A stretch of DNA of 46,809 nt from Pseudomonadota bacterium (lineage in GTDB: Bacteria > Pseudomonadota > Gammaproteobacteria > Pseudomonadales > Moraxellaceae), in assembly GCA_021781515.1 (NCBI GenBank), contig JAJXWR010000010.1:1-46809 (forward strand). The letters run 5' to 3'. Positions 10,428 through 18,804 of this stretch are shown here, one piece after another. The notes below the pieces were generated by a model that saw only the letters and a program-made list of their open reading frames with translations, searched no databases and was not told the DNA's origin. Each line of letters starts with the position of its first letter. The stretch's first letter is position 1. A program made the position numbers and the translations under genes.

Positions 10428-12778
10428 TGCGACGTGCCCAAACCGGCTTTACGCAGCAGATCACCCAGTGTGGCATTTTTTGGGGATGGTGTGGTCTTTG
10501 CGGTCGTCGAAGGGGGGCGGCGTGCTTCGGAACGTGGCTTACTGCCGGGTGTTTTGGTGGCAGTTCTGGCGTTTGTTGTTGCAGGGCTGGAGACAGTGGA
10601 GGCCGGTTGAGGTTTTTCCTGCAGGCGCATGCTCAGGGAAATGCGCGAGCGCCCTTCGTCTACTTCCAGCACCTTTACTTTGACGATATCGCCGGCTTTG
10701 ACCACTTCATGTGGATCTTTAATGAATTTGTCGGTCAGTGCCGAGATATGCACCAGACCATCCTGATGCACGCCAATATCCACAAAAGCCCCAAAATTAG
10801 TGACATTGGTCACCACGCCTTCCAGAATCATGCCGGATTTGAGTTGTTTGAGCTGATCAATACCTTCAAGAAACTGTGGTGCGCGAAATTCAGGCCGTGG
10901 ATCTCGTCCCGGTTTTTCCAGTTCAGCAAGAATATCACGCAGTGTCAGAATCCCGGTGTGTGCATCGCAGAGTTCCTCAGGAGGTATTGTGCGTAAAAAT
11001 TCAGTATTTCCAATGAGTTGTTCGATGCTTCGCTGATAACGCTGGCCGATGCGCTCGACGACTGGATACGACTCTGGATGCACGGCTGTCGCATCCAGTG
11101 GGTGGGTCCCATGGCTAATGCGCAAGAATCCAGCCGCCTGTTCAAAGGTGCGGTCCCCGATACGGGGGACTTTTTTCAGCTGTTCGCGGTTGCTGAACGC
11201 ACCGTGCTGATTGCGAAATTCGACAATGTTGTTGGCCAGCACCGCACTGAGTCCGGCAATATGGGACAGCAGCGAGGCGGAAGCGGTGTTGAGGTCAACT
11301 CCTACAGTGCTGACACAGTCTTCTACGACGGCATCCAGCGAGCGTGAGAGCTGTCGTTGTTGTACGTCATGTTGGTACTGTCCGACGCCAATAGATTTAG
11401 GGTCAATTTTTACCAGTTCGGCCATCGGATCCTGCAAACGTCGGGCAATGCTGACGGCCCCGCGGATGCTGACATCCAGATCCGGAAATTCCCGGGCTGC
11501 CAGTTCTGAGGCGGAGTATACCGAAGCGCCGGCTTCACTGACGACAATACGTGTTAGCTGCAGGTCGGGATTTTTCTGCAGAAGTTCGGCGACCAGTCGG
11601 TCAGTTTCCCTGGAAGCGGTGCCGTTTCCAATGGCAATCAGTTGCACCTGATATTTACTGCACATCTGATGCAGTGTCTGTAAAGCCCCCTCCCAGTCGC
11701 GTTTGGGTTCGTGCGGATAAATGACACCATAGTCAAGCAGTTTGCCGGTATGATCAATAACCGCCATCTTGACTCCGGTGCGAATGCCCGGATCCAGGCC
11801 CAGCGTCGGGCGCATCCCGGCGGGAGCGGCCATCAACAGATCTTTAAGATTTCTGGCAAATACTAAAATAGCCTCGTGGTCGGCTTTTTCTTTCAACGTC
11901 GTCAGGAGATCCGATTCAAGGTGTGGCTGTAACTTGACACGCCAGGTCCAGCGGACGACCTCCGCAAGCCAGCGATCACCGGGACGATCCCTCCATTGAA
12001 ATTTCTGAAACTGCGCCAGGAGCGCTTCGCCCCGACTGCAAACCCCAGGCTCCACGGGCGCAAAGTCCACTGAAAGTTGCAGGATTCCTTCATTACGGCC
12101 GCGGAACAGCGCCAGTGCCCGGTGCGAGGGAATGGTGCTGATGGCCGCCTGGTAGGTGAAGTAGTCGCGGAATTTTTGCCCCTGGGGTTCTTTGCCTGCC
12201 ATGACCTGACTGGTGAGCAGTCCGGTCTGATTCAGTTGCTCGCGTAGCAGGCTCAGTAAATCGGCCTGATCGGCAAAACGTTCCATGAGAATGAAGCGAG
12301 CTGCTTCAAGTACGGCAGCCGGATCGGCATATCCCTGCTCCGGGCGTAGCCAGTTTAGTGCTTCAGTTTCTGGAGACAGTTCCGGGTGGCACAGCAGTAA
12401 ATCGGCCAGTGGCTCCAGGCCTGCTTCAATGGCCAGGCGCCCTTTGGTAACACGCCGGGGTTTGTAAGGCAGATAGAGATCTTCCAGACGGGATTTGCTT
12501 GGGGCATCGAGAAGTTGCTGCCGCAGTTCGTCATGCATTTTTCCCTGGTTTTCTATGCTTTGTATAATGACCTGACGCCGTTCTTCCAGTTCTCGCAAAT
12601 AAAAGAGGCGTTCTTCAAGGAGACGGAGTTGCGTATCATCTAACGCCCCCGTTGCTTCTTTGCGATAGCGGGCAATAAAAGGTACGGTGGCACCCTTGTC
12701 AAGAAGATCGGTGGCTGCTTGTACCTGATCAGGACGAACCTGTAGCTCTTCCGCAATCTGTGTGAAAATTTTATCCAT
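10424..12778 (-). CDS. tex: Tex family RNA-binding transcription accessory protein
   Basis: Cytoplasmic nucleic-acid-binding protein of 784 aa. Order: N-terminal helical domain (PFIARYRKEATGALDD near residue 35), YqgF-like RNase H fold (GLDPGIRTGVKMAV, AIGNGTASRETD), helix-hairpin-helix segment (LNTASASLLSHIAGL), and an S1 domain (GMILEGVVTNVTNFGAFVDI). The tail of about 60 residues is rich in Pro, Thr, Ser and Lys and ends in LGDLLRKAGL. ATG 12778 is chosen by homology with MDKIFTQIAEEL; an in-frame ATG at 12790 is possible. Homologues affect transcription and RNA binding, and related proteins bind ribosomes. Confidence 0.95.
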   Translation of the reverse strand: MDKIFTQIAEELQVRPDQVQAATDLLDKGATVPFIARYRKEATGALDDTQLRLLEERLFYLRELEERRQVIIQSIENQGKMHDELRQQLLDAPSKSRLEDLYLPYKPRRVTKGRLAIEAGLEPLADLLLCHPELSPETEALNWLRPEQGYADPAAVLEAARFILMERFADQADLLSLLREQLNQTGLLTSQVMAGKEPQGQKFRDYFTYQAAISTIPSHRALALFRGRNEGILQLSVDFAPVEPGVCSRGEALLAQFQKFQWRDRPGDRWLAEVVRWTWRVKLQPHLESDLLTTLKEKADHEAILVFARNLKDLLMAAPAGMRPTLGLDPGIRTGVKMAVIDHTGKLLDYGVIYPHEPKRDWEGALQTLHQMCSKYQVQLIAIGNGTASRETDRLVAELLQKNPDLQLTRIVVSEAGASVYSASELAAREFPDLDVSIRGAVSIARRLQDPMAELVKIDPKSIGVGQYQHDVQQRQLSRSLDAVVEDCVSTVGVDLNTASASLLSHIAGLSAVLANNIVEFRNQHGAFSNREQLKKVPRIGDRTFEQAAGFLRISHGTHPLDATAVHPESYPVVERIGQRYQRSIEQLIGNTEFLRTIPPEELCDAHTGILTLRDILAELEKPGRDPRPEFRAPQFLEGIDQLKQLKSGMILEGVVTNVTNFGAFVDIGVHQDGLVHISALTDKFIKDPHEVVKAGDIVKVKVLEVDEGRSRISLSMRLQEKPQPASTVSSPATTNARTATKTPGSKPRSEARRPPSTTAKTTPSPKNATLGDLLRKAGLGTSH

Positions 12779-12934
12779 GGGTAATTCCATCTGACCTGAA
12801 TTTAACGTGAACCCGGTCATTCTATCCCGATTTTTGGGCTGAGGGTAGGTAAGGGAAAGAATTCAGCGACTGATGGAGGCGAGCAGGTCAGAAGTGGATG
12901 CAGCTGTGGCGGTCAATTGGTTGCAGAATTTGGG

Positions 12935-13207
12935 CTACTTAAGATAAGACTGTATGATTTGCAAGACAATATCAATATCTTGTTGCCTTTGTTCCAGTGC
13001 ATCTGCCTTGACGATATGTTCGAGCAGATGGTCTTCGATCACCGCCGCCATCAAGCCGTTTACGGCACCGCGGATGGCTGCTATCTGTTGCAGGACGGCG
13101 ATGCAGTCCGAGTCTTCAGCCAATTGTTTCTCCAGTGCAGCTGTCTGACCCTGTATCCGCCGGAGGCGTGCCTGAAGTCTGGTTTTATTGCCAATAGTGT
13201 GTGCCAT
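12935..13207 (-). CDS. rcnR: RcnR nickel/cobalt-responsive repressor
   Basis: All-alpha CsoR/RcnR-family repressor, 90 aa. The ligand set His3, Cys35, His60 and His64 is complete, which distinguishes RcnR (Ni/Co) from FrmR (formaldehyde, lacking His64). The block VLQQIAAIRGAVNGLM is nearly family-identical. In the known system, metal binding releases the repressor from the rcnA operator. ATG 13207 gives the canonical MAHTI start. It is divergent from rcnA, with a consensus operator between them. Confidence 0.93.
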   Translation of the reverse strand: MAHTIGNKTRLQARLRRIQGQTAALEKQLAEDSDCIAVLQQIAAIRGAVNGLMAAVIEDHLLEHIVKADALEQRQQDIDIVLQIIQSYLK

Positions 13208-13259
13208 CAGTGTATTCCTGTGATTCAAAATTCAGAAGCGCCAGCGTCTGGTCTTATTA

Positions 13260-13274
13260 TACTGGGGGGGAGTA
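13260..13274. promoter_or_regulatory. RcnR operator
   Basis: TACTGGGGGGGAGTA matches the established RcnR site TACT-G6-N-AGTA exactly. The flanks extend the symmetry (ATTATACT on the left, AGTATAAT on the right, 13256-13278). TATAAT at 13274-13279 could serve as a -10 box for rcnA, so bound repressor would block it directly. Confidence 0.92.
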
Positions 13275-13317
13275 TAATACAGACATTGATCCTGCAGTTT
13301 TCTGTCCAGAGGGCGCT

Positions 13318-14421
13318 ATGACTGATTTTTTGTTGCTACTACAGCAAGGCCATGCCTGGATGTTTATTCCTGGTGCAGTGGTACTGGGGGCGTTACATGG
13401 CCTTGAACCGGGGCATTCCAAGACGATGATGGCCGCATTCATTATCGCTATCCAGGGCACCGTAATGCAAGCGGTGGGACTGGGTCTGGCGGCGACGCTG
13501 TCGCATACGGCCGTGGTATGGGGCGTAGCCCTGCTGGGGTTGTATGTAGGGCACCATGGCTATAACCAGACGCAAGCACCGTATTTTCAGGAGGTATCGG
13601 CGGTGATTGTTATCGGGGTGGCGCTCTGGATGCTCTGGAGTACCCGGCGACATCAACAGGCGGTGTTGCCGCCGCACCATCATTCGTCGGCGACTAAAAC
13701 GATTGATACGGGGCATGGGGTGTTTCGTCTGGAAATCGTGGAAACTACGGCAGCATCACGCTTCAGGGTGTATGCTGCCCAAGGGCAGGAGCGGTTTAAA
13801 ACCAGTAATTCGCTGCATCTGGAGACGGTGCGGCCAGACGGTACCCGGCAATCTTTTAGTGTCGTGCAACGCAGTGGTTTTCTGGAGTCCAGGGAGGCAA
13901 TTCCTGAGCCCCATGAATTCATGGTGAGGCTGACGCTGGAACATGGACAACATCGTCATGATTATGATGTGGAGTTTCTTGAGGATGCGCATGTACCACA
14001 GACGTTGTCAGCAGATAAAAGTGGGCCACCTACGGAAACAGTGAGTCAGGATCCGCATGAACGGGCGCATGCCACTGCTATTCGTCAGCGGTTCAGTGGT
14101 CGTTCGGTGACGACAGGGCAGATCCTGGTGTTTGGTTTGACCGGAGGGCTGATCCCCTGCCCGGCCTCAGTAACCGTGTTACTGCTGTGTCTGCAGTTGC
14201 AGAAAGTTGCTCTGGGAGTCACCTTGGTGCTGTGTTTCAGTCTGGGGCTGGCCTTGACGATGGTCGCCTCCGGGGTGACGGCAGCGCTGATGGTGCAACA
14301 TGTGTCCCGACACTGGTCGGGATTTGATGCACTCTCGCGAAGGGCACCGTATTTTTCAGGGTTTCTGATGCTGCTGTTTGGTGTGTACATGGGGTATCAC
14401 GGCTTACAGGGCCTGAGGTAG
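13318..14421 (+). CDS. rcnA: RcnA nickel/cobalt efflux permease with an extra domain
   Basis: NicO-family Ni/Co exporter in the inner membrane, 367 aa. N-terminal half: GALHGLEPGHSKTMMAAFIIAIQGT and LSHTAVVWG. C-terminal half: GQILVFGLTGGLIPCPASVTVLL and YFSGFLMLLFGVYMGYHG. Both follow E. coli RcnA closely (quoted in pieces). In place of the short His-rich cytoplasmic loop there is about 125 residues (about 120-247). This region has a short His cluster (PPHHHSS) followed by a beta-rich segment (FRLEIVETTAASRFRVYA and later VRLTLEHGQHRHDYDVEF). E. coli RcnA is about 274 aa. ATG 13318 matches the family start MTxF. Confidence 0.92.
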   Translation: MTDFLLLLQQGHAWMFIPGAVVLGALHGLEPGHSKTMMAAFIIAIQGTVMQAVGLGLAATLSHTAVVWGVALLGLYVGHHGYNQTQAPYFQEVSAVIVIGVALWMLWSTRRHQQAVLPPHHHSSATKTIDTGHGVFRLEIVETTAASRFRVYAAQGQERFKTSNSLHLETVRPDGTRQSFSVVQRSGFLESREAIPEPHEFMVRLTLEHGQHRHDYDVEFLEDAHVPQTLSADKSGPPTETVSQDPHERAHATAIRQRFSGRSVTTGQILVFGLTGGLIPCPASVTVLLLCLQLQKVALGVTLVLCFSLGLALTMVASGVTAALMVQHVSRHWSGFDALSRRAPYFSGFLMLLFGVYMGYHGLQGLR

Positions 14422-14546
14422 TGCCGCTGATGCGAACGCTGTCGTCGGTGCTTGTTTTAGACAGACAGGGTGTTACACTGAAGCCGGGCACTTCCTATTC
14501 TTGAGAGAGGAACGCTTTCTGTGTTGCAGTGAGGCGTTTTATAGCT

Positions 14547-15263
14547 ATGCAGGATGAACAGGCGCAAAAATTGCTGGTGGTTGATGATGATGTGCGGTTG
14601 CGCACGCTGTTGCAGCGCTTTCTCGAAGAGCAGGGTTTTGTAGTACGGACAGTACCGGATGCCGTACAAATGGACCGAATGTTGGCCCGTGAACTGTTTG
14701 CGTTGATTGTTCTGGATTTTATGTTGCCGGGTGAGGATGGTATGGCGATTTGTCGTCGGTTACGTACGGCAGGTAATAATATGCCCATTATCATGTTGAC
14801 AGCACGTGGCGGTGACACCGATCGCATCAGTGGCTTAGAAGCCGGTGCCGACGACTATTTACCCAAGCCCTTTAATCCGCAGGAACTATTGGCGCGTATT
14901 AAGGCGGTGTTGCGGCGTCAGACCCGGGAGATTCCCGGCGCACCCAGCATGTCCGCAGAGCATGTGATATTCGGGCCGTTTGTTCTGGATCTGACGACCC
15001 GCAAACTCCTCAAAGAGGGAGAAAATCTGACATTGACCACGGGGGAATTTGCGGTACTCAAAGCACTGGTGCAGCACCCGCGGGAACCGTTGACCCGGGA
15101 CAAGCTGATGAATCTGGCGCGTGGCCGGGAATGGGGGGCCATGGAACGTTCTATTGATGTGCAGGTATCCAGACTACGGCGTCTGCTGGATGATAATCCG
15201 GGCAATGCCCGTTACATTCAGACCGTATGGGGCGTGGGTTATGTTTTTGTTCCGGATGCCTGA
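14547..15263 (+). CDS. ompR: OmpR family response regulator
   Basis: DNA-binding response regulator of 238 aa paired with the adjacent EnvZ-like kinase; known OmpR controls porins in response to osmolarity and pH. The receiver has acidic residues DDD 13-15, phospho-accepting Asp 57 (LIVLDFMLPG) and KPFNP. A winged-helix domain follows, with LTTGEFAVLKAL, RSIDVQVSRLRRLLDD and YIQTVWGVGYVF. ATG 14547 is the best start; an in-frame GTG at 14529 is possible. Only 3 bases separate it from the kinase gene. Confidence 0.92.
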   Translation: MQDEQAQKLLVVDDDVRLRTLLQRFLEEQGFVVRTVPDAVQMDRMLARELFALIVLDFMLPGEDGMAICRRLRTAGNNMPIIMLTARGGDTDRISGLEAGADDYLPKPFNPQELLARIKAVLRRQTREIPGAPSMSAEHVIFGPFVLDLTTRKLLKEGENLTLTTGEFAVLKALVQHPREPLTRDKLMNLARGREWGAMERSIDVQVSRLRRLLDDNPGNARYIQTVWGVGYVFVPDA

Positions 15264-15266
15264 GCG

Positions 15267-16649
15267 GTGAATTCGCTGTGGCTCTGGCTGAAACCCCGGT
15301 CCACCGTCTGGCGAACCACCCTGGTGCTGGGTATTGTGGTGTTGATCAGTCAAACCTTGTCGCTGGCTTTTTATTCAGTGAATCTTTATGCCCCGGAGGT
15401 CAAACAGCATGCCCGTCTGTCGGGAACTGTTTTGCGGCTATTGCGGGACGAAGAGCGTAAAACGCCGTTGCGAAAAGGGGACACGCCCAGAGAACAGTGG
15501 CTGAAAACTGAATTTGGCATGGTCGTGGTGCGGGACCCCCAGCAATTTCCCCGAGTGATGGATAAACCGCTGGCAGATTTGTTTACTGATTATTATGCAC
15601 GGCAACTGAGTCATCAATTGCATGAAACCGTTCGGGTTTTTTTTGTATTCAAACCCATCCCGGTGTTGTGGATTGCTGTGCCGTCGTTAGTGGGGGTGTG
15701 GGTACGTGAGCCACTGACCTATTTTGCCGATTACAACCCCTTTGTGATTATTGCCTGGGGCCTGGGGGTGCCGTTATTAACACTACTGGCTATTGTAGTG
15801 CTGGTGCGCCAGTTGAATCGCCCGCTCCAGCGTCTGGAACAGGCCGCCTTGCGGGTGGCCCGGGGAGAACAGGGAATTCGTCTGGACACCCGGCATGGGC
15901 CTAAAGAAATCAAGGCCGTCAACCGGGCGTTTAACCGGATGACCCGGCAATTGTTGCAGGCGAGCCGAGACCGCTCATTTATGCTGGCCGGTATTTCCCA
16001 TGATTTGCGCACCCCGTTGACCCGTCTGCGGCTGACCGCTGAAATGTTGCGTGATCGTGATCTGGCGGAAGGCATGGTGCTGGATATTCGCGATATGGAT
16101 GAAATTCTTGAGCAGTTTCTGGCCTTTATGCGTGATGGTTCCGATGAGAGTGCTGAGTCTGTTGATCTCAATGGCCTGTTGCGGGAAGTTGTGGCGCAGT
16201 TTTGTCATCTGATGCCGGTTCAATGGCAGGAACAGCCGTTGCCAGTGCTGGCAGTGCGGCGTTTGTCCGTGAAGCGATTGTTGAGTAATCTGTTTACGAA
16301 TGCCTTACGTTATGGGGCACCTCCACTGGAAATAATATCGCTGGTGCACCCGCAATGGCTGGAAATCCAGATACGTGATCATGGGACAGGAGTCAATGAA
16401 GATGAATTGCCACGACTGTTACGGCCGTTTCAACGCGGCGATAGTGCACGGTCGGTACCGGGATCCGGTTTGGGGTTGGCTATTGTGCAACGAATTGTGA
16501 AATTGCACCACGGGCAGTTGACGTTGTCCAATCACCCTGAGGGAGGGTTATGGGTGCGTGTGCATTTTCCGCGGACAGAGGTAGTGGATCCAGCCAGCGG
16601 CAGTAAAAATACGCTACCGGGACACCGGTTGGCCAAAGGATCCCGTTGA
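15267..16649 (+). CDS. envZ: EnvZ-like osmosensor histidine kinase
   Basis: Inner-membrane histidine kinase of 460 aa with a GTG start. Two transmembrane helices (about 17-37 and 160-180) flank a periplasmic domain of about 125 residues. HAMP follows (PLQRLEQAALRVARGE), then HisKA with His about 245 in GISHDLRTPLTRLRL, the EnvZ-type box. The ATPase domain shows NLFTNALRYG, DHGTGV and GSGLGLAI. Genomic pairing with ompR and the H-box support EnvZ rather than a generic kinase. Confidence 0.9.
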   Translation: MNSLWLWLKPRSTVWRTTLVLGIVVLISQTLSLAFYSVNLYAPEVKQHARLSGTVLRLLRDEERKTPLRKGDTPREQWLKTEFGMVVVRDPQQFPRVMDKPLADLFTDYYARQLSHQLHETVRVFFVFKPIPVLWIAVPSLVGVWVREPLTYFADYNPFVIIAWGLGVPLLTLLAIVVLVRQLNRPLQRLEQAALRVARGEQGIRLDTRHGPKEIKAVNRAFNRMTRQLLQASRDRSFMLAGISHDLRTPLTRLRLTAEMLRDRDLAEGMVLDIRDMDEILEQFLAFMRDGSDESAESVDLNGLLREVVAQFCHLMPVQWQEQPLPVLAVRRLSVKRLLSNLFTNALRYGAPPLEIISLVHPQWLEIQIRDHGTGVNEDELPRLLRPFQRGDSARSVPGSGLGLAIVQRIVKLHHGQLTLSNHPEGGLWVRVHFPRTEVVDPASGSKNTLPGHRLAKGSR

Positions 16650-16651
16650 GC

Positions 16652-17167
16652 ATGAATTGGCTGGTTGTTGAGCAGATTCGTTCTTTCTGGCCTGGAATTC
16701 TGGGACTGAATGTACTGATTGGCCTATTTGAGGTCTGGATGTCTGCTTTATGGTACGTGCCGTGGTGGCAGACCGGATGGCAGGTGGTGCTCTGGGAGGC
16801 GGATATCCGTTTACCGGCGTTGCCGAGCAATTATTTACTGGCTTTTTTTCCTGGGGCTTTGGAATTACGTGTGGTTGAAGAGCGGGTGCTGTTTCGGGCA
16901 AAGGCGCAGGCGCTCTGGTTTAATCCTTGGCATGGTCAGGTGTATCTGCAGGCGCAGCGCTTGCAACTGGAGTTGCGCGCCGGAGTCAGTCCGTTATTTC
17001 TTTATCCGGCATTGTTTATTTTGCCCCATGCCGCCCTCTGGGTTACCGGGCTGGCGTTGAAGGATGTCTGGTTGTGGCACCGCCAACAGCAGCAACTACG
17101 GCAATTGTTGCATTATCTGCGTAGTTGCACGAACGAGCAGCGGTTCATTCAGGGTGAACTAGGGTAA
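16652..17167 (+). CDS. Trp-rich small membrane protein of unknown function
   Basis: Not recognised. The 171 aa product starts 3 bases after the envZ stop, with AAAGGA as RBS, so it is probably co-transcribed with ompR-envZ. Two hydrophobic stretches (about 11-35 and 107-130) flank a polar core, predicted inner membrane with both segments as helices. It has 13 tryptophans (about 7.6%), clustered in the N-terminal 60 residues. The C-terminus is Gln/Leu-rich and helical (HRQQQQLRQLLHYLR). It could modulate the kinase or be an independent envelope protein; nothing in the sequence decides this. Confidence 0.7.
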   Translation: MNWLVVEQIRSFWPGILGLNVLIGLFEVWMSALWYVPWWQTGWQVVLWEADIRLPALPSNYLLAFFPGALELRVVEERVLFRAKAQALWFNPWHGQVYLQAQRLQLELRAGVSPLFLYPALFILPHAALWVTGLALKDVWLWHRQQQQLRQLLHYLRSCTNEQRFIQGELG

Positions 17168-17265
17168 ATGGTGTCCTGGGTCAATGAATAAGTGGCGCTG
17201 CGGTGTAGCCGCCGCATTAAAAAAAAATTAAACTAAGGGGTGTTTAAACCTCCTGAGGAGTCACT

Positions 17266-18729
17266 ATGACCTGTGCAGATACGTTAAAAGAACTTTCCGA
17301 TGATCATTTTGGCCGCTGGAAGAATCGAGAGGCGTTGGCGGAAAGCATGATTCCGATGATTGGTCGGCTTTATCGGGAGCGTAATGTGGTGGTGGCTATT
17401 TACGGGCGATCCCTGATCAATCGTTCGGTCATCCAGATTCTGAAAAATCATCGGCGGGTGCGGATGATTGCCGAGGATCTCTCGGCCGTCGATACTTATC
17501 CTTTACTGGAAGCCTTGGTGACTCTGGATTTGGGGCCATGTCGGGTCGATCTTGGGAAACTGGCGATTGACTACCGGCCATTGAAAGACAGCATGACACC
17601 GGTGGCTTTTTTACAGGAGCAGTTGCAGGCGTCGCTGGGACAAAAAAATCTGGCGACCCCCACTGATGTAGTGCTGTATGGGTTTGGTCGCATTGGCCGG
17701 ATTCTTGCCCGGCTGATTATCGAAAAAACCGGTGGTGGTGACGGGATGCGTTTACGGGCGGTTGTGGTTCGTAAAACAACCGAGGGCGATCTGCAAAAAC
17801 GGGCGTCGCTGTTGCGGCGAGATTCGGTACATGGTCCGTTTGAAGGTACGATTGCCATTGATGAAGAGAACGAGGCGATTATTGCCAACGGTAATTTTAT
17901 CAAGATTATCTATGCCAATAATCCGGAGGATATTGATTATACCCAGTACGGCATTCATGGGGCCATCCTGATCGATAACACGGGAAAACTGAAAGATCGC
18001 GCGGGACTGGCAAGGCATTTGCGTCCTGGCATAGAACGGGTCATGCTGACGGCACCCGCCAAAGGGGATATCAAGAATATCGTCTGTGGGGTCAATGACC
18101 ATGAAATTACCCGGGATGAGAATATTCTGTCGGCGGCGTCTTGCACCACGAATGCCATTACACCGGTACTTAAAGCGATCAATGACCGCTTCGGTCTGGT
18201 TTCAGGGCATGTAGAAACCGTACACTCTTATACCAATGATCAGAACCTGATTGATAATTACCACAAGGCGGATCGGCGGGGACGTTCGGCGGTACTGAAT
18301 ATGGTGATTACGGAGACGGGGGCGGCCAAGGCGGTGGCCAAGGCACTGCCGGAACTGGCAGGAAAACTGACGGGTAATTCCATCCGGGTGCCAACGCCCA
18401 ATGTGTCGCTGGCTATTCTTAATCTGACGTTGCCCGAGGCGGTGGGTCGTGATGAAGTGAATGAGTTTATGCGGCAGGTTGCCTTAAGTTCCCGTTATCA
18501 ACGGCAGATAGACTACACCAATTCTACGGAAGTGGCTTCTTCTGATTTCATCGGTTCACGTGCGGCGGGCGTATTTGATGCGCAGGCCACGATTGTGAAT
18601 GGTACGCATGTGACCTTGTACATCTGGTATGATAATGAAATGGGGTATAGTTGTCAGGTCGTGCGGATTGTGGAACGATGGGCAGGGATTGACTATCAGA
18701 CCTATCCGCCGGAATCCGCTGATCGCTGA
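17266..18729 (+). CDS. gap: Long-form glyceraldehyde-3-phosphate dehydrogenase
   Basis: Interconverts glyceraldehyde-3-phosphate and 1,3-bisphosphoglycerate using NAD(P). The 487 aa protein has an extra N-terminal region of about 130 residues, typical of the long Pseudomonas/Acinetobacter type. Then come the Rossmann motif YGFGRIGR (about residue 140), catalytic Cys 293 in SCTTNAITPVLK, TVHSYTNDQNLIDN, and the C-terminal WYDNEMGYS. The RBS GAGGAG precedes ATG 17266. The long form is often tied to gluconeogenic or alternative carbon flow, and the cofactor preference cannot be read here. A hairpin terminator follows. Confidence 0.93.
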   Translation: MTCADTLKELSDDHFGRWKNREALAESMIPMIGRLYRERNVVVAIYGRSLINRSVIQILKNHRRVRMIAEDLSAVDTYPLLEALVTLDLGPCRVDLGKLAIDYRPLKDSMTPVAFLQEQLQASLGQKNLATPTDVVLYGFGRIGRILARLIIEKTGGGDGMRLRAVVVRKTTEGDLQKRASLLRRDSVHGPFEGTIAIDEENEAIIANGNFIKIIYANNPEDIDYTQYGIHGAILIDNTGKLKDRAGLARHLRPGIERVMLTAPAKGDIKNIVCGVNDHEITRDENILSAASCTTNAITPVLKAINDRFGLVSGHVETVHSYTNDQNLIDNYHKADRRGRSAVLNMVITETGAAKAVAKALPELAGKLTGNSIRVPTPNVSLAILNLTLPEAVGRDEVNEFMRQVALSSRYQRQIDYTNSTEVASSDFIGSRAAGVFDAQATIVNGTHVTLYIWYDNEMGYSCQVVRIVERWAGIDYQTYPPESADR

Positions 18730-18748
18730 GAATCGCCTGTTGTCTCTG

Positions 18749-18778
18749 CCTGCCTGCTGGGCGGGCAGGTTTGGTGTT
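18749..18778 (+). terminator. Rho-independent terminator after gap
   Basis: CCTGCCTGC (18749-18757) pairs with GCGGGCAGG (18761-18769) across a TGG loop, with one G-T wobble, and is followed by TTTGGTGTT. It lies in the gap-copA spacer. The T-tract is short, so termination may be partial. Confidence 0.6.
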
Positions 18779-18804
18779 GAGCGATATTTACGTGAGGTAT
18801 GGAC

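Noticed and set aside
13201-13317. Longer rcnA start giving a 406 aa protein
   Set aside because: The extra 39 residues read through the RcnR operator and have no homology; ATG 13318 matches the family N-terminus.
17202-17232. Hairpin TGCGG/CCGCA with a following A-run as terminator of the envZ operon
   Set aside because: On the plus strand an A-run follows, not T; on the minus strand the T-run precedes the stem. It does not have terminator polarity.
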